A DNA stretch of 64,000 nucleotides. Origin: Streptomyces sp. JJ38. Lineage in GTDB: Bacteria; Actinomycetota; Actinomycetes; Streptomycetales; Streptomycetaceae. Of the stretch, positions 14,771 to 23,299 are shown piece after piece. The stretch's first letter is position 1, and each line of letters opens with the position of its first letter. Under the pieces are notes generated by a model. The model had not been told where the DNA came from, searched no databases, and saw nothing but the letters and a program-made list of their open reading frames with translations. The stretch lies in assembly GCF_019303475.1 (NCBI RefSeq), contig NZ_JABLSI010000001.1, positions 222,591 to 286,590 of the forward strand, written 5' to 3'. The translations under genes and the position numbers were made by a program.

Positions 14771-17700
14771 TCAGCCCGTGGGCGTCCAGCGCTGGTCTGC
14801 CGTGCCGGAACAGCGGGCCGTCTTCAGTTCGGTGCCGTTGGCGGTGGCCGATCCGACGGGCGCGAGGCAGCGGCCGCCGCTGGTGACGGCCGACTCGGGC
14901 CCGAGCCGCCACTGCTGGGTGGCGGAGCCGTCGCAGGGCTGGACGGTGACGGGGTTGGTGGCGGCGTCCAGGCAGACACCGTCCTTGCCGGTGAGGGCGC
15001 CGTCGTCGGCGAACGTCCAGCGCTGGTTGGGGCCTCCGTGGCACGGGTACAGGGTGGGCTCGACGCCCGGGCTGGTGTCACTGTGGGGGATGTCGACGCA
15101 CGTGGACGAGGCGCCGTTCACCAGGGTGACGTCCGTCGGCGGCGGGACGGCGGCGCCGGTCGCGGAGATCTCGGCCGCGCTGGTCCAGGGGCCGCTGTCC
15201 CCGGCCTCGGTGAGAGCCCTGAGCCGCAGGTAGCGCCCGGTCTTCGGCTTGAGGGCGATGGACTTCTCCGCCGCGGTGTCGGCGAACGCGCCCGTCGCCA
15301 CCGGGCTGCCCCAGTCGCCGGTGGTGTCGGAGACGTAGACCTCGTACGAGCCGATCCGACCGTTGTCGCCGCCGTCCTGCCGGGGCAGATAGCTCAGGCC
15401 GTCCACGGCGTAGCGGGCGCCGAGGTCGAGCTGGATCTCGTGGGGCAGCGGGTCGGGGCTGTTGCTCCAGGCGGTGTGCCAGTGCGTGGCCCGGTCGCCG
15501 TCGATCGCGTTCGCGGCCGCCCCGTCCTCGCCCTTCGTCTCCTCGCTGTCGGCGTGGACGACGCTCCAGTCGCCGCGGGGGATCGGCGTCCCGGCGTCGT
15601 CGGGGATCTCGGTGGACGGGAGCAGCGTGACGCCGGAGGCGGTGACGGTGAACGCGCCGGAGTGGCCGCCCGCCTTGACCCACAGGAGGCCCGAGCGGTC
15701 CTCCGGGTCGAAGAACCAGCCGCTCTCGGCCGCGTCGTAGGCGCTCTTGGAGGCGAGCTCTCCGATCTCCGCCCCGTCCACCGTGACGGCCGAGGGCGCG
15801 GTGGCCACGTGAACGGTGAACTCGTAGTCCCGGGACGCGGGCTTGCCGTCGTAGGAGCCGGTGGCCGCACCGACGTCGATGCTCACGTCCCCGGTACCGG
15901 CGGCCGGTGCGGCGACGTCGACCCGCTGGGTGGCGAAGGCGCCCTCGCGGTGGGCGCGGGTGACACCGTCGTCCTCGTAGAGGGTGAAGTCGGAGCTTCC
16001 GCGCGGATAGACGTCGTAGGTGAGCTGGTCGACGGGCTTCTCGCCGGTGTGGTTCATCTGCGGCCACATCGGCACGATGCTCCCGCCCCTGACGAACAGC
16101 GGCAGGGTGTCCAGCGGCGCGGAGTAGCCGCTGAGCCAGCCCGGGCCGGAGTAGGTGGTGCCGGTCCAGTAGTCGGTCCACGTCCCGGCGGGCAGGTAGA
16201 TGCCGTCGCGGGTGGCGGTGTCGGAGACCACGGGGGCGACGAGGAAGGAGTCGCCGGCCATGAACTGCCCGCTGGTGAGGTTGCCGCGGGCCACCGGGTC
16301 GTCCGGGTACTCCAGGACCATGGCCCGGGTGGCGGGCACACCCGTCTGGCTGGCGTGGTGGCTCATCGTGTAGTGGTACGGCATCAGCCGCATCTTGAGC
16401 TTCAGGTACGTGCGGTTGATGGAGCGGTAGGGGTCGCTGAAGCGCCAGGGCTGCTTGTCCTGGTAGCCGGCCTCGGGATGGGTGGCGCCCCAGCCGGACA
16501 TGGTCATGAACGCCGGGGTGAACGCCTTCCACTGCAGGTCGCGCACGTACGTCTCGGGGCTGCCGCCGAAGATGCCGTCGACATCACCGGCCGCGTAGTT
16601 GTGGCCGGAGAGCCCGGCGCCGGCGATGGCCGGGACGTGCCAGCGCATGTCGTCCCAGGTGCCGTGTGTGTCGCCGGTCCACACGACCGCGTTGCGCTGG
16701 GTGCCGGCCCAGCCGTCGACCGTCCACACGAAGCGGCGGGCGTCGGAGTTGTCCTCGATGCCGTCGACGGCCTGCTGGACGCCGTCGAAGGCGTACTCGT
16801 AGCCGCTGCCGATCCAGGCCACGTCCGTCTTGACGCCACGGCTCCCGGCGACGCCGACCTCCTCGTCGATGGAGTCCAGACCGGTGGATGTCCACAGCCC
16901 GGTCCTGAAGCCCAGCTCCGCCAGGCCCGCGACGGTCTCCGGCAGCTCGGTGTGGCCGCAGCCGTAGCCGTCGTTGGGCAGGAACCATCCCGAGGGCATG
17001 TCGGCGGCCCGGGCGTCGGCGGCGTAGCCGAGCACGTCCGGCGTGGTCTGGTGGCGTGCCCGGTCGTGGTCGCCGGTGTAGTCCGGGTTGGAGGCGTTCC
17101 AGCAGTCGGCGTTGCCCAGCTCGAAGCCCCACAGCGGCGCGAGGAACGGCTTGCCGCTGACGTCGGTGTACGCGTCCAGCACGCCTTTGAGGGAGTCGCC
17201 GACGAAGTACCAGGCGTCGAAGCGGCTCTCGTCGTGGGCGAAGACGCTTGGCGCGGTGAAGGAATAGCTTCCGGGCGCCCAGGTGTTGCGCATGACGCCG
17301 TAGCCGTTGGTGGACATGTAGAACGGCGCCGGGCTGGCGTTGGAGTTCTCCCGCCAGGCGTTGTCCACGGCGATGGGAACCGTCTTGCCGCGCAGCGCCC
17401 ACTCGCCCAGCCGCAGCCCCGTCCCGTAGAACTGCTCGTCGGCGCCCCGGGCGAGGCGCTGGCTGGTCTGCGTGCCGGTCCAGGACAGCGGCTCGGACTC
17501 CCGCCAGACGAGGGTTCCGTCGGCCCGGTGGACGGAGAAGGTGAGCGGAGACTTGTCGACCGTGATCGACAGCGCCGGGGTGGTGATGCGGTACTGCCCG
17601 TTCTCGTCGCTGAGGCTGGACGACACCGGTCCGAAGTCGGTCGTGACGGCCAGTTTGCTCCCCGCGGGGTCGTCGGCGAAGGTGCCGTCGGGGGAGAGCC

Positions 17701-17944
17701 AGATCCGGAAGACGTCCTCCCGCGCCAGCTGGACCCGCACCGTGGCCGCGTGCGTCGTACTGATCGTGTAGGTGTTCCCCGACCGGGTGACGCCGGTGAC
17801 GTCGCCCGGGGTCGCCGCCGCGGCCGGGCCCGTCGGGCCGGCGACGGTGAAGAGCGCCGCCACCATGGCCCCGACGAGTGTGAGGATGCCGGGACGCCTG
17901 CCGTGCCGCCGCCTTCTCCGGGCCCCTCGCGCGCGTCGTCTCAT
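14771..17944 (-). CDS. Secreted GH31 glycosidase with F5/8 type C and ricin-type lectin domains
   Basis: A 1057-aa protein. The N-terminus is Arg-rich and then hydrophobic, a secretion signal ending near AAAA (~44). The middle carries a GH31 catalytic barrel: WGFELGNADCW, KTDVAWIGSGYEYAFDG (candidate nucleophile Asp), and VVWTGDTHGTWDDM (candidate acid/base Asp). C-terminal to it lie a discoidin-like domain (~790-925, ending WTSAAEISATG) and a ricin B-type beta-trefoil (~930-1057) with repeated QQW/QRW motifs. Substrate is probably an alpha-glycan; the exact linkage is not deducible. A DeoR regulator gene is immediately upstream on the same strand, and a palindrome (18073-18088) lies between them. 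Confidence 0.85.
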   Translation of the reverse strand: MRRRARGARRRRRHGRRPGILTLVGAMVAALFTVAGPTGPAAAATPGDVTGVTRSGNTYTISTTHAATVRVQLAREDVFRIWLSPDGTFADDPAGSKLAVTTDFGPVSSSLSDENGQYRITTPALSITVDKSPLTFSVHRADGTLVWRESEPLSWTGTQTSQRLARGADEQFYGTGLRLGEWALRGKTVPIAVDNAWRENSNASPAPFYMSTNGYGVMRNTWAPGSYSFTAPSVFAHDESRFDAWYFVGDSLKGVLDAYTDVSGKPFLAPLWGFELGNADCWNASNPDYTGDHDRARHQTTPDVLGYAADARAADMPSGWFLPNDGYGCGHTELPETVAGLAELGFRTGLWTSTGLDSIDEEVGVAGSRGVKTDVAWIGSGYEYAFDGVQQAVDGIEDNSDARRFVWTVDGWAGTQRNAVVWTGDTHGTWDDMRWHVPAIAGAGLSGHNYAAGDVDGIFGGSPETYVRDLQWKAFTPAFMTMSGWGATHPEAGYQDKQPWRFSDPYRSINRTYLKLKMRLMPYHYTMSHHASQTGVPATRAMVLEYPDDPVARGNLTSGQFMAGDSFLVAPVVSDTATRDGIYLPAGTWTDYWTGTTYSGPGWLSGYSAPLDTLPLFVRGGSIVPMWPQMNHTGEKPVDQLTYDVYPRGSSDFTLYEDDGVTRAHREGAFATQRVDVAAPAAGTGDVSIDVGAATGSYDGKPASRDYEFTVHVATAPSAVTVDGAEIGELASKSAYDAAESGWFFDPEDRSGLLWVKAGGHSGAFTVTASGVTLLPSTEIPDDAGTPIPRGDWSVVHADSEETKGEDGAAANAIDGDRATHWHTAWSNSPDPLPHEIQLDLGARYAVDGLSYLPRQDGGDNGRIGSYEVYVSDTTGDWGSPVATGAFADTAAEKSIALKPKTGRYLRLRALTEAGDSGPWTSAAEISATGAAVPPPTDVTLVNGASSTCVDIPHSDTSPGVEPTLYPCHGGPNQRWTFADDGALTGKDGVCLDAATNPVTVQPCDGSATQQWRLGPESAVTSGGRCLAPVGSATANGTELKTARCSGTADQRWTPTG

Positions 17945-18072
17945 CGCAACCGCCTCTCCGGCAAGGGCGAGTACCGTCTGCCGGCCCCGCCGACGTCCCG
18001 TATCGGTGCGTCATCAGAGCAGCCCGCACGGATGACGTCAAGTGCGCGCGGAGGCGGTGGTTCGCTCAACTC

Positions 18073-18088
18073 TGCGCACGCATGCGCA
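18073..18088. promoter_or_regulatory. TGCGCA inverted repeat, candidate operator
   Basis: tgcgca at 18073-18078 and 18083-18088 flank a 4-nt spacer, forming an imperfect 16-bp palindrome. It lies 129-144 nt upstream of the GH31 start, between GH31 and the DeoR-type gene, so it is a possible target of that regulator. Only a pattern match. Confidence 0.35.
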
Positions 18089-18164
18089 AGAAGTGCAAGG
18101 CTGGAGGTGACGTGCGGGGGTGTTGCGACGGGTGAACGCTCAGGCCCTCAACGCGTCAGGCCCG

Positions 18165-18950
18165 TCAGACCGTCAGGACCTCGACGCCCTGCGCGGTGAG
18201 CTTCTCGACCAGCTCGCCCGGCGCGGCGCGGTCCGTGACCAGCACCGTGATCTCCGGAACCGAGCAGACCCGGGCGAACGCCCGCCTCCCCAGCTTGGTC
18301 GAATCGGCGACGACGACCACCTTGCCGGCCCGCTCGGCCATCGCGCGGTTCGCGCTGGCCTCGCCCTCGTCATGCGTGGCCGCACCGAACTCCGGGTCCA
18401 CGGCGTCGACGCCGAGGACGGCGTAGTCCAGGGAGAGCCCGTTCAGCACCTCGGTGGCCAGCGGGCCGGTGAGCTCGTAGGAGTTGGGCCGGGCCACGCC
18501 TCCGGTCACCACCGTCTTCACATAGGGGCGCACGGCCAGCTCGCCCGCGATGTTGATGGCGTTGGTGACGATCGTCAGGGCCGTGCCCGGGGCGTGGTCG
18601 GCCAGGTCGGCCCGGGTGGCGAACTCGCGGGCCACCTCCGAGGTCGTCGTCCCGCCGTTGAGCCCGACCACCGCGCCGGGCAGTACGAGCCCGGCCGCCG
18701 CCCGGGCGATCCGGTGCTTCTCGTCGGCCTTGCGGGCCGTCTTGTAGCGCAGCGGCAGGTCGTAGGCGACGCCGCTGAGCACCGCGCCGCCGCGCGTGCG
18801 GGTGAGCAGCTGCTGACGGGCCAGCTCCTCCATGTCCCGGCGGATCGTGGCCGGGGAGACGCCGAGGAGTTCGGCGGCCTCGCCGACCTCCAGCCGCCCC
18901 CGCTCACTGAGCGCGTCGAGCAGGCGCGTCCAGCGCTCGTGCGCCGCCAT
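18165..18950 (-). CDS. DeoR/GlpR-family transcriptional regulator
   Basis: A 261-aa protein. The N-terminal DeoR wHTH reads ERGRLEVGEAAELLGVSPATIRRDMEEL (residues ~16-43). The C-terminal sugar-phosphate-sensor domain has GLNGGTTTSEVAREF (~95-109), ALTIVTNAINIAGEL, and VVVADSTKLGRRAF. Such regulators respond to phosphorylated sugars. It lies 220 nt upstream of the GH31 gene on the same strand and may control it. The start ATG is at 18950 with GGAT/GGAGG-like gaggat upstream. Confidence 0.88.
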   Translation of the reverse strand: MAAHERWTRLLDALSERGRLEVGEAAELLGVSPATIRRDMEELARQQLLTRTRGGAVLSGVAYDLPLRYKTARKADEKHRIARAAAGLVLPGAVVGLNGGTTTSEVAREFATRADLADHAPGTALTIVTNAINIAGELAVRPYVKTVVTGGVARPNSYELTGPLATEVLNGLSLDYAVLGVDAVDPEFGAATHDEGEASANRAMAERAGKVVVVADSTKLGRRAFARVCSVPEITVLVTDRAAPGELVEKLTAQGVEVLTV

Positions 18951-19771
18951 GAGATCCTCCCGGTGCCGTCTGCGGATGAGCGTATCGCGTGGAGATCACC
19001 CTGAGGCTCCGCACGCCTGCGCTCCGGCCCCGGGCTCAGCGGTGGTGAAGCGGGGAGCCGGGGGCCTGGCCGATGCCGCTGTGCGCGGCCGTGCCCGGAG
19101 CTGCCGTTGCCCGGTGCCGGCCTCGCGCAACGATCGGAGCACTGCTCGCCGGCGTTCATGGCGCCGAGCCGCGCAGCGGTGCTCCGGCCCGCCCGTTCGC
19201 CGAACACAAACGATCACAGGTGGACACGGCCTCCGGCGGGTGAGGAGCCCGCCCCCGCGGTCTGCCCGCCTGAGCCCCCGGTTCCCGGGCCCGCGCCGCA
19301 GGTGTCCGACCCGGCGCCGACGTCGGGGAGCGGGCGTCGTCCCCCCTCTGCACAGGTCCGGGCGCGGCCTGCGCACGGGCGCTCTGAGCTGCGCCTTCTC
19401 CGGTGAGGTCGAGGCGTGGTCGAGACCCGCACGGGAATTGTTCGATTTCCCGGTCGAATAGGCCGGGCAGAGGGCGGAACTCGAGTGGGGGAGTGGCGCC
19501 AAGTGGGCTCTTGACAACCGCAGAACCGCGACCTCACAGTGGGCGCTACGGACATGGGCAAGACTGCTCATCTGTTCTCTGCACTTTTCGTCAGACCCAT
19601 TTTCCGCGTCTTTGCGGGCTCATCTGTCGTGCCGCGATTCCTTCGCGGCTTCCGAAGCGTTTTGTGCTGCCCGTGAACACGTGATTCTCCGTACCCGCGC
19701 AAGGACTGCGTGCCTGGAAGGGGCACACGGCAGAGGTCGAACCGACAGATCCTGGAAAGGGTGAGTGCCAA
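18951..19771. other. Intergenic region without supported gene
   Basis: Several ORFs on both strands here have biased, low-complexity translations and no plausible start sites, so none is called. The segment 19430-19560 is less GC-rich. It holds a possible -35 TTGACA at 19511-19516 and a gttcgat/tcgaa inverted repeat near 19438-19458. It likely carries the divergent promoters of the DeoR gene and the dehydrogenase at 19772. Confidence 0.6.
19511..19540 (+). promoter_or_regulatory. Candidate promoter for the amino-acid dehydrogenase
   Basis: TTGACA at 19511-19516 with a weak -10 (cacagt or tcacag) 17-18 nt downstream. If used, the transcript has a 5' leader of over 200 nt before 19772. No recognised riboswitch motif was seen in that leader. 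Confidence 0.3.
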
Positions 19772-21235
19772 GTGCTGCGAACTGCCATCGAGACGCCGCT
19801 TCACGTATTCGAGCATGAAGAGCATGAACCCTATCTTCAGGTCACCTGGCGTGACTCCGAGACCTCGGCGCGCGGTTATGTCGTCATCGACCAATTGGTC
19901 ACGGGTATCGCCACCGGAGGGCTCCGGATGCGTCCGGGCTGCACGGCCGACGAGGTGGGAGCGCTCGCCCGGGAGATGACCCTGAAAATGGGCGCCTTCG
20001 GCATCCACGTCGGCGGTGCCAAGGGAGGCATCGACTTCGACCCCGCCGACCCGCGCGCCGCGGAGGTGCGGGAGCGGTTTCTCCAGGCGGCCCGGCCGCT
20101 GCTCGAACGCTTCTGGGTCACCGCGGGCGATCTCGGCACCCAGCAGGAAGAGCTCGACCGGAGCTTCGCGCGGGTCGGGCTCGGCGAGACCTCCTTCCAC
20201 GCCGCCGTCGTCCGCGCCCCGGACGAGGGCGAGGTGCGCGCGCGCGTCCGGCGGGCGTTCGCCGCCCGGACGGACGGGCTGAAGCTCTCCGAGCTGGTCG
20301 GCGGCTTCGGGGTGGCGGAGGCGGCCCTGGCGGCCCTGGAACAGCGGGGCGTTCCCGCCGCGACGGCCAGCGCGGTCGTGCAGGGTTTCGGCGCCATGGG
20401 CGGTTCCACGGCGCTCTACCTCGCACGGGCCGGGGTGCGGGTCGTCGGGATCACCGACGCGCGCGGTCTCGTCCTCAACACCTCGCGGGGTCTCGACGTG
20501 GAGCTCCTGCTGTCCGCGCGCAGCCCGGGCGGCGTCATCGACCGCTCGGTCCTGCGCGACGACGATCAGGAGCGTCCCGGTGAGGCGTGGCTGAGCCAGG
20601 ACGTCGACGTGCTCGTCCCGGCGGCCGTCTCCTACACGATCACCACGGACAACTGCGAGGAGATCCGTGCCCGGCTCGTGGTGGAGGCGGCGAACGTGCC
20701 GACGACCCCCGAGGCCGAGCGGCGCCTGCTGGAGCGCGGGGTGACGGTGATCCCGGACTTCGTCGCCAACACGGGTGCCGCCGCGGGAGCCTGGTGGGTC
20801 ATCCTCGGCGAGGTGGTCAGCCCCTCCGGCGCCTGCGGCCGTCTGTCGGCGCAGATCCGCCCGCTCGTCCAGAGCCTCGTGAACCGGGCCGATGCCATGG
20901 GGACGTCGGTGCGGCACGAGGCGGTGGTCTCCGCGAGGGAGAACTCCCGGCGGATGATCGCGGAGTACGGCGGAGCGGTGGCCTACCGGGAGCTGTTCTC
21001 CGACCCGTGGGAGAGCGGGCAGGGCGCCCTGGGCGACGCGGAGGCGCGCCACCCGGCGGAGCCGGGCCTCCCGGCGGAACCCCTCAGCCCGGAGCCGGTA
21101 CGGCCCGTGCCCGTACTGTTCGACGCCACCCCGGAGCACGCCGCCCCGGAGCACGCCGGACGGTACGCCGAGGCCGTGCCGGCCAGCGCGTCGGGCGGCC
21201 CCGACCCCCTCGGCGCCCCCTCCGAGCTCGCGTAG
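19772..21235 (+). CDS. Glu/Leu/Phe/Val dehydrogenase family protein
   Basis: A 487-aa protein. The dimerisation domain has REMTLKMGAFGIHVGGAKGGID (~68-90), with two conserved Lys including the catalytic one in GGAKGG, and the catalytic Asp in TAGDLGTQ (~119). The NAD(P) domain starts with VVQGFGAMGGSTALYLARAG (~202-221). It catalyses reversible oxidative deamination of an amino acid; the GGAKGGI motif is of the glutamate type, but specificity is not fixed by sequence alone. It ends in an Ala/Pro/Glu-rich tail of ~70 residues beyond the fold. GTG 19772 with ggaaagg 11 nt upstream was chosen. A strong terminator follows at 21262. Confidence 0.8.
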   Translation: MLRTAIETPLHVFEHEEHEPYLQVTWRDSETSARGYVVIDQLVTGIATGGLRMRPGCTADEVGALAREMTLKMGAFGIHVGGAKGGIDFDPADPRAAEVRERFLQAARPLLERFWVTAGDLGTQQEELDRSFARVGLGETSFHAAVVRAPDEGEVRARVRRAFAARTDGLKLSELVGGFGVAEAALAALEQRGVPAATASAVVQGFGAMGGSTALYLARAGVRVVGITDARGLVLNTSRGLDVELLLSARSPGGVIDRSVLRDDDQERPGEAWLSQDVDVLVPAAVSYTITTDNCEEIRARLVVEAANVPTTPEAERRLLERGVTVIPDFVANTGAAAGAWWVILGEVVSPSGACGRLSAQIRPLVQSLVNRADAMGTSVRHEAVVSARENSRRMIAEYGGAVAYRELFSDPWESGQGALGDAEARHPAEPGLPAEPLSPEPVRPVPVLFDATPEHAAPEHAGRYAEAVPASASGGPDPLGAPSELA

Positions 21236-21261
21236 GGCCCGCCCGACAGCGGTCTGCTCCC

Positions 21262-21302
21262 GTGGGCCTCCCCAGCCGGAAGGACCGGCCGGGGAGGCCC
21301 AC
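21262..21302 (+). terminator. Hairpin terminator after the dehydrogenase
   Basis: Perfect 12-bp arms (gtgggcctcccc at 21262-21273, ggggaggcccac at 21291-21302), and the inner part can extend as gccgg-aagga-ccggc. It lies 27 nt after the stop. Confidence 0.8.
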
Positions 21303-21395
21303 GTCGTGCCGACGCGGCCCCGACTGTCGCGGACGGGCAGGCTCCCCGTCCGGGCCGGTGTGGGCCCGTCGGTGGGGTCTCGTAGCATCCTTCGC

Positions 21396-23060
21396 ATGAC
21401 GGAGGGGGAGCCCGGCAGACGGGTGATCGACGGCCGCTTCGCGCTGGAGGCGCGCCTCGGCGGTGGCGGCATGGGCATGGTGTGGCGGGCGCGGGACCTC
21501 GTGCTGGACCGGGCCGTGGCACTGAAGGAGGTCCGGCCTCCCGACCCGGAGCTGGCCGAGTTCGACCCCGGAGCCGCCGCCACGCTGCGGTCCCGGGTGC
21601 TGCGGGAGGCACGGGCGCTGGCCCGCGTCGACCATCCCGGTGTGGTGACCATCCACCACGTCGTGGACGGCGGCGAGTACCCCTACCCGTGGCTCGTCAT
21701 GGAGCTGGTGACGGGTGGTTCGCTGGCCGACCGGCTCGCACGTGGCCCGATGGCGCCCCGTGAGGCCGCCCGGCTGGGCCGGGAGCTGCTCGCCGCGCTG
21801 CGGGCGGCCCACGACGCGGGCATCGAGCACCGCGACGTCAAGCCCGCGAACGTCCTGCTGCGCCCCGACGGTCGGCCGGTCCTCACCGATTTCGGCATCG
21901 CGGCCGTCCGGGAGGCGACGGCGCTCACCGCCACCGGCTCCGTCATCGGGACCCCCGACTACATGGCGCCGGAGCGCATCTCGGGCCAGACCGGCGGTCC
22001 GGCGGCGGACCTGTGGTCGCTGGCGATGATGCTGTACGTCGCCGTGGAGGGCCGCCACCCGCTCCGGAAGGACAGCACCCTCGCCACGCTGGCCGCCGTC
22101 CTGAACGAGGAGCTGCCGCCGCCGGTCCAGGCCGGACCGCTCACGCCGGTGCTGACGGCGGCACTCCGCAAGGACCCGGCCGCCCGGCCCTCCGCCGCGG
22201 CCCTGGACGGCCTGCTCGCGGCGGTGGAGGCCGGCCACCCCGCACCGCAGCCCGAGCCCGCCGACGCCCCGCCCACCGGCGGCGAGACCGTCACCTCCTA
22301 CCGCGTCAGCCCGCCCTCCGCGCCGGCCGGACCGGCGGAGCCGCCCCGGGACGCCGTCCCGGAGCGCCCCGTACGCCGGGTCCGCCGCGTCGCGTTGGCC
22401 GCCTCGGCCGCCGCGGCCGTGCTGGCGGGCGTCCTCCTGGTGGCCCTCCTGCCGTGGGGCGGCGACGACGCCGACGACCCGGGCGCGAAGCCGTCCGGCG
22501 CGTCCGCCGGTCCGCGCGCCCCCGAGCCCACCGCGACGCCGGCCCGGGACCCGGAGGCCGAGGAACAGCCCGGGCCCGCCGGTCCCGCCGAGGAGCCGCC
22601 GGAGGACCTGCTCACCCCGGACGGCATCCGTACCGCCGTGGAGGCGCTCAAGAAGGCGGCGGGGACGGACCGCATGAGCTCCTTCACCGTCCACCGGACC
22701 CACGTCTCCGCCGACGTCATGGTCGACGGCAGCGACAGCCGGTACGACGGCTGGAGCTATCGCCCGGAGCGCGGGGCGGAGAAGGGGATCATCCAGGGCT
22801 CGGTCAGCGCGCTGGAGAGCCCGTTCAGCATCGACGACCTCGACTGGGACGCCGTTCCCGCCCTGCTGAGACGCGCCGACAAGGAGCTCAACGTCGAGGA
22901 CGTCACCTCCCGCTACCTCGTCGTACTGGCCCCCGACCCGACCTTCGACACCCCGTTGGGCATGGCCGTCTACCTGACGAACGACTACGACCAGGTGGGC
23001 TTCCTGGAGGCGGACCCCGACGGCCGGGTCACCCGCGTCGTCCCCAACGAGGGCGACTGA
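21396..23060 (+). CDS. PknB-type Ser/Thr protein kinase with outer sensor domain
   Basis: A 554-aa protein. Kinase domain ~10-270: glycine loop ARLGGGGMGMVWRARD, VALKEV Lys, HRDVKPANVLL catalytic loop, TDFGIA, and GTPDYMAPERI activation segment; all catalytic residues look intact. A Pro/Ala-rich linker follows, then a single transmembrane helix (~333-352, ending LLVALLPWG). The outer domain (~400-554) has no named repeats and no PASTA motif. It is a membrane kinase that likely senses an extracellular cue. ATG 21396 is preferred to upstream starts in the same frame. Confidence 0.9.
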   Translation: MTEGEPGRRVIDGRFALEARLGGGGMGMVWRARDLVLDRAVALKEVRPPDPELAEFDPGAAATLRSRVLREARALARVDHPGVVTIHHVVDGGEYPYPWLVMELVTGGSLADRLARGPMAPREAARLGRELLAALRAAHDAGIEHRDVKPANVLLRPDGRPVLTDFGIAAVREATALTATGSVIGTPDYMAPERISGQTGGPAADLWSLAMMLYVAVEGRHPLRKDSTLATLAAVLNEELPPPVQAGPLTPVLTAALRKDPAARPSAAALDGLLAAVEAGHPAPQPEPADAPPTGGETVTSYRVSPPSAPAGPAEPPRDAVPERPVRRVRRVALAASAAAAVLAGVLLVALLPWGGDDADDPGAKPSGASAGPRAPEPTATPARDPEAEEQPGPAGPAEEPPEDLLTPDGIRTAVEALKKAAGTDRMSSFTVHRTHVSADVMVDGSDSRYDGWSYRPERGAEKGIIQGSVSALESPFSIDDLDWDAVPALLRRADKELNVEDVTSRYLVVLAPDPTFDTPLGMAVYLTNDYDQVGFLEADPDGRVTRVVPNEGD

Positions 23061-23247
23061 CCCGGGGCGCCAGCCGTCACCCGGCCTGCGTGGCCCGAGG
23101 CCCGCCCAGGCCGGCGTCGGCCCCGGGAGCGTCGTCCACCAGGCGCGCGGTGGTGCCCGCGCCCTCGACCGACGACGCCACCTTGCGTTCCGCCCTCCCT
23201 CGCCGAAGACTTCGGGTCGGAGCCGCACTCCCGCCGCGCGTCCCGAG

Positions 23248-23281
23248 CGTACGGGGACCGGCCTTCGGCAGTCCCCGTACG
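23248..23281 (+). terminator. Hairpin before the GAF regulator
   Basis: Perfect 11-bp inverted repeat (cgtacggggac at 23248-23258, gtccccgtacg at 23271-23281). The loop contains gccttcggc, which can fold as an inner stem with a UUCG-like loop. It lies 188 nt after the kinase stop and 18 nt before the next ATG, so it may be a terminator or a regulatory element for the GAF gene. Confidence 0.6.
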
Positions 23282-23299
23282 AGGACAGGGGGGAAGCAC

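Noticed and set aside
14567..18199. A 1210-aa plus-strand ORF across the GH31 and flanking region
   Set aside because: It is the antisense of a gene with clear GH31, discoidin and ricin motifs. The translation is Gly/Ala/Val/Arg-biased with no motifs. Long antisense ORFs are common in high-GC genomes.
18996..19571. Minus-strand ORF in the 0.8-kb gap
   Set aside because: Arg/Pro-rich biased composition, no ribosome site and no recognisable domain; treated as non-coding.
22013..23299. Plus-strand extension of the GAF gene ORF upstream into the kinase
   Set aside because: This frame overlaps the kinase C-terminal half in another frame. The gene starts at 23300 after a good ribosome site and the hairpin.
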